Below, one piece after another: positions 62,660 to 64,000 of a stretch of 64,000 nt of DNA; within the stretch, counting starts at the first letter, position 1; the number at the start of each line of letters is the position of its first letter. Position numbers and translations under genes: made by a program. The notes below the pieces were generated by a model, which had not been told where the DNA came from, searched no databases, and saw only the letters and a program-made list of their open reading frames with translations. The stretch comes from AM-0621 sp964386705. Lineage in GTDB: Bacteria > Planctomycetota > Planctomycetia > Planctomycetales > Planctomycetaceae. The stretch spans positions 9,076 to 73,075 of the forward strand of contig CAYLTY010000010.1 in assembly GCA_964386705.1 (NCBI GenBank), read 5' to 3'.

Positions 62660-64000
62660 TTAGGCGTCGCCGGACTTTGGCAGAACTGGCTCAGTGTTCG
62701 GAACCTTTTCCTCAGCCTTGGGCTCTGCTGGCGGCAGAGTTGGGACTTGAGCATCCGGGGTCGGAGCAACCTTCAGGCTCTCGCGAGCACCAGCATCGGC
62801 TGGCGTTCCGCAGGTGCCCGTGGCACAGGTGCCCGTGGCACAGGTGCCCGTGGCACAGGTGCCGGTCGAGCAACTGCCGAGGTTCTGGCAGACGGTCGTC
62901 GGAACCAGACGGCAAACTTCGTATTCCACTTCGCGTGCAACTTGCTTGCAGACCATGCGTTGATAGGTCACGGGCACCTTCTTCTCCACACAGCGAGCAA
63001 CTCGCTCCGTGAAGGTGTACGGCACTTGACGCTCAACACAGTACGGAACCTTGCGTGAGCAGACTTCGGTCACCATGCGGCAGGTGCGAACCGGAATCTT
63101 GCGGACGCATTGTTCCTGCACCATACGGCAGGTGCGAACTGGAACCTTCTCGGTCACCACTTCCTGCACCATTTTGCAGACGCGGTGCGGAACCTTCTCG
63201 CAGACTTCCTGAGTCTCGATGCGGCAGACCTTCGTTGGGATCTTCTCGATAATCTCTTCACGTTCGTAGCGGACAACCTTCTCCTGCACCTTGCAGCGCA
63301 CGATTTCAGGCTGGTACGTCGTGCAGGCAACTTCGCGCTCGACGAGGTTCGGGCACCACTGCTTCTTGCAACCCTTGAAGCCGGGACCTTGAACCAGTGT
63401 CAGCATCGGGATGCCAGCACATGGATCGCACTTGAGGGCCAGCAGCGGCAGGCCAGGGTAGCAGACTTCGCGAGTGACCCACTGGCCATGATCTTCGCAG
63501 ACCTTCTTGCAGGTCGTGACTGGCTTCCACTCGGTCTTGCAGACTTCGCGTTCGACGATTTCTTCCACCGGGCGACAGACCGTGCGGCGGCATTCACGTT
63601 CGACGGTATCCCAGACCTGCTTGCAAACCGTGCGACGCACTTCGCGTTCGCAGGTTTCCCAGACCGGACGGCAGACCGTGCGCTGACACTCGCGCTCTGA
63701 AGTCTCCCAGACCGGCTTGCAGACGGTGTAGGCTTCTTCGCGCCAGCTCGTTTCATAGACGGGACGTTGAACTTCGTAGTTGCACTCACGATAGGCCGTC
63801 TCGCGAACGGTCTTCGAGCACTGCACTTCACGAGTATCCCAGACCGTTTCGAAGACCGTCTTCTCGCAAGCCACTTCCTGTGGCTCCCAGACGGTTTCCA
63901 TCACGGTCTTCTTGCAGACCTGACGTTCGACTTTACAAGTCGTGTAGCTAGAGGTGGGTTGACAGGCGACCGTTGGGCAACAGTTATAGCTCCCAACGCC
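62660..64000 (-). CDS. YTV-type cysteine repeat protein (5' end cut by window)
   Basis: The frame stays open to base 64000, adding 32 codons before the first ATG-like start at 63904. At least 446 residues are visible, and the start lies outside. The first block repeats every 16 residues around RTVCRPVWETCEREVR, matching the YTV repeat of Rhodopirellula-type proteins as I recall it. A middle part (CKKVCEDHGQWVTREVCYPG to CKKQWCPNL) has two Cys clusters. The second block repeats every 16 residues around EKVPVRTCRMVQEQCV. A pentapeptide repeat (CATGT, three copies and a variant) and a Pro/Glu tail end the protein. Conserved Cys at fixed spacing suggests a disulfide-linked outer protein. Confidence 0.88.
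   Translation of the reverse strand, partial: GVGSYNCCPTVACQPTSSYTTCKVERQVCKKTVMETVWEPQEVACEKTVFETVWDTREVQCSKTVRETAYRECNYEVQRPVYETSWREEAYTVCKPVWETSERECQRTVCRPVWETCEREVRRTVCKQVWDTVERECRRTVCRPVEEIVEREVCKTEWKPVTTCKKVCEDHGQWVTREVCYPGLPLLALKCDPCAGIPMLTLVQGPGFKGCKKQWCPNLVEREVACTTYQPEIVRCKVQEKVVRYEREEIIEKIPTKVCRIETQEVCEKVPHRVCKMVQEVVTEKVPVRTCRMVQEQCVRKIPVRTCRMVTEVCSRKVPYCVERQVPYTFTERVARCVEKKVPVTYQRMVCKQVAREVEYEVCRLVPTTVCQNLGSCSTGTCATGTCATGTCATGTCGTPADAGARESLKVAPTPDAQVPTLPPAEPKAEEKVPNTEPVLPKSGDA
62811..62870. repeat. 15-bp tandem repeat inside the YTV-type gene
   Basis: The unit CAGGTGCCCGTGGCA occurs three times exactly (62811-62855), with a diverged fourth copy (62856-62870). On the coding (minus) strand each unit gives the pentapeptide CATGT. 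It is in frame and probably varies in copy number. Confidence 0.85.

Noticed and set aside
62811..62870. Short regular repeat considered as a CRISPR array
   Set aside because: The units are directly adjacent without spacers and are in frame in a protein gene.

Overview
This is chromosomal DNA from a planctomycete, probably order Planctomycetales. The evidence is the mix of gene families rather than any single gene. There are cytochrome/DUF1549/DUF1553 (PSCyt1-PSCyt2-PSD1), DUF1587/1592/1588/1585, DUF1552 and two DUF1501 proteins. There is also a DUF1080 protein, an exported Gfo/Idh/MocA protein, a BlaI/M56 pair, a giant FG-GAP/RTX protein with an 'LEPR' N-terminal motif, and a YTV-type cysteine repeat protein. 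I saw no rRNA, tRNA, CRISPR array, integrase, transposase or prophage.

Layout. 1-7376 (minus): respiratory complex I operon nuoA-B-C-D-E-F-G-H, with nuoH cut by the window start. 7377-7882: gene-free stretch with several hairpins. 7883-17173: mixed genes (membrane fatty-acid hydroxylase, RNase HII-like protein, two hypotheticals, aldose 1-epimerase, coiled-coil membrane protein, GT-C-like membrane protein, DUF1990 protein). 17295-18755: a previously unlisted 34-residue membrane ORF followed by a Tat-exported M19-type peptidase. 18818-24957: promoter with operator-like palindromes, then BlaI-type repressor, M56 metallopeptidase and a 1284-residue exported secretin mosaic. 24990-32178 (minus): two unknown membrane proteins and the giant FG-GAP/RTX protein. 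32408-37270: large exported protein, exported oxidoreductase-like protein and DUF1501 protein. 37592-42167: ferredoxin, zinc-ribbon/cytochrome DUF1592 protein and DUF1552 protein. 42298-46277: alpha/beta hydrolase, and divergently a TolC-family lipoprotein. 46320-52438 (minus): lexA-imuA-imuB-dnaE2 SOS mutagenesis operon. 52790-61503: DUF1080, tandem ClpP-like/NfeD protease, PSCyt1/PSD1 protein, small unknown gene, second DUF1501. 61531-64000 (minus): exported hypothetical and the YTV-type repeat protein, cut by the window end.

Two modules stand out. The first is lexA-imuA-imuB-dnaE2. It has a perfect 20-bp palindrome (TTGAATATGATCATATTCAA) overlapping a predicted -10 box upstream of lexA, unlike the Gram-positive or gammaproteobacterial SOS boxes. 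The second is blaI-M56-secretin mosaic. A protease/repressor pair with tandem operators in its own promoter precedes a protein carrying secretin-like segments at both ends, with BON-like, PDZ and pilus-N-like segments between. This could be a planctomycete envelope-sensing or envelope-building system. All domain calls are from reading the sequence; no database search was run.
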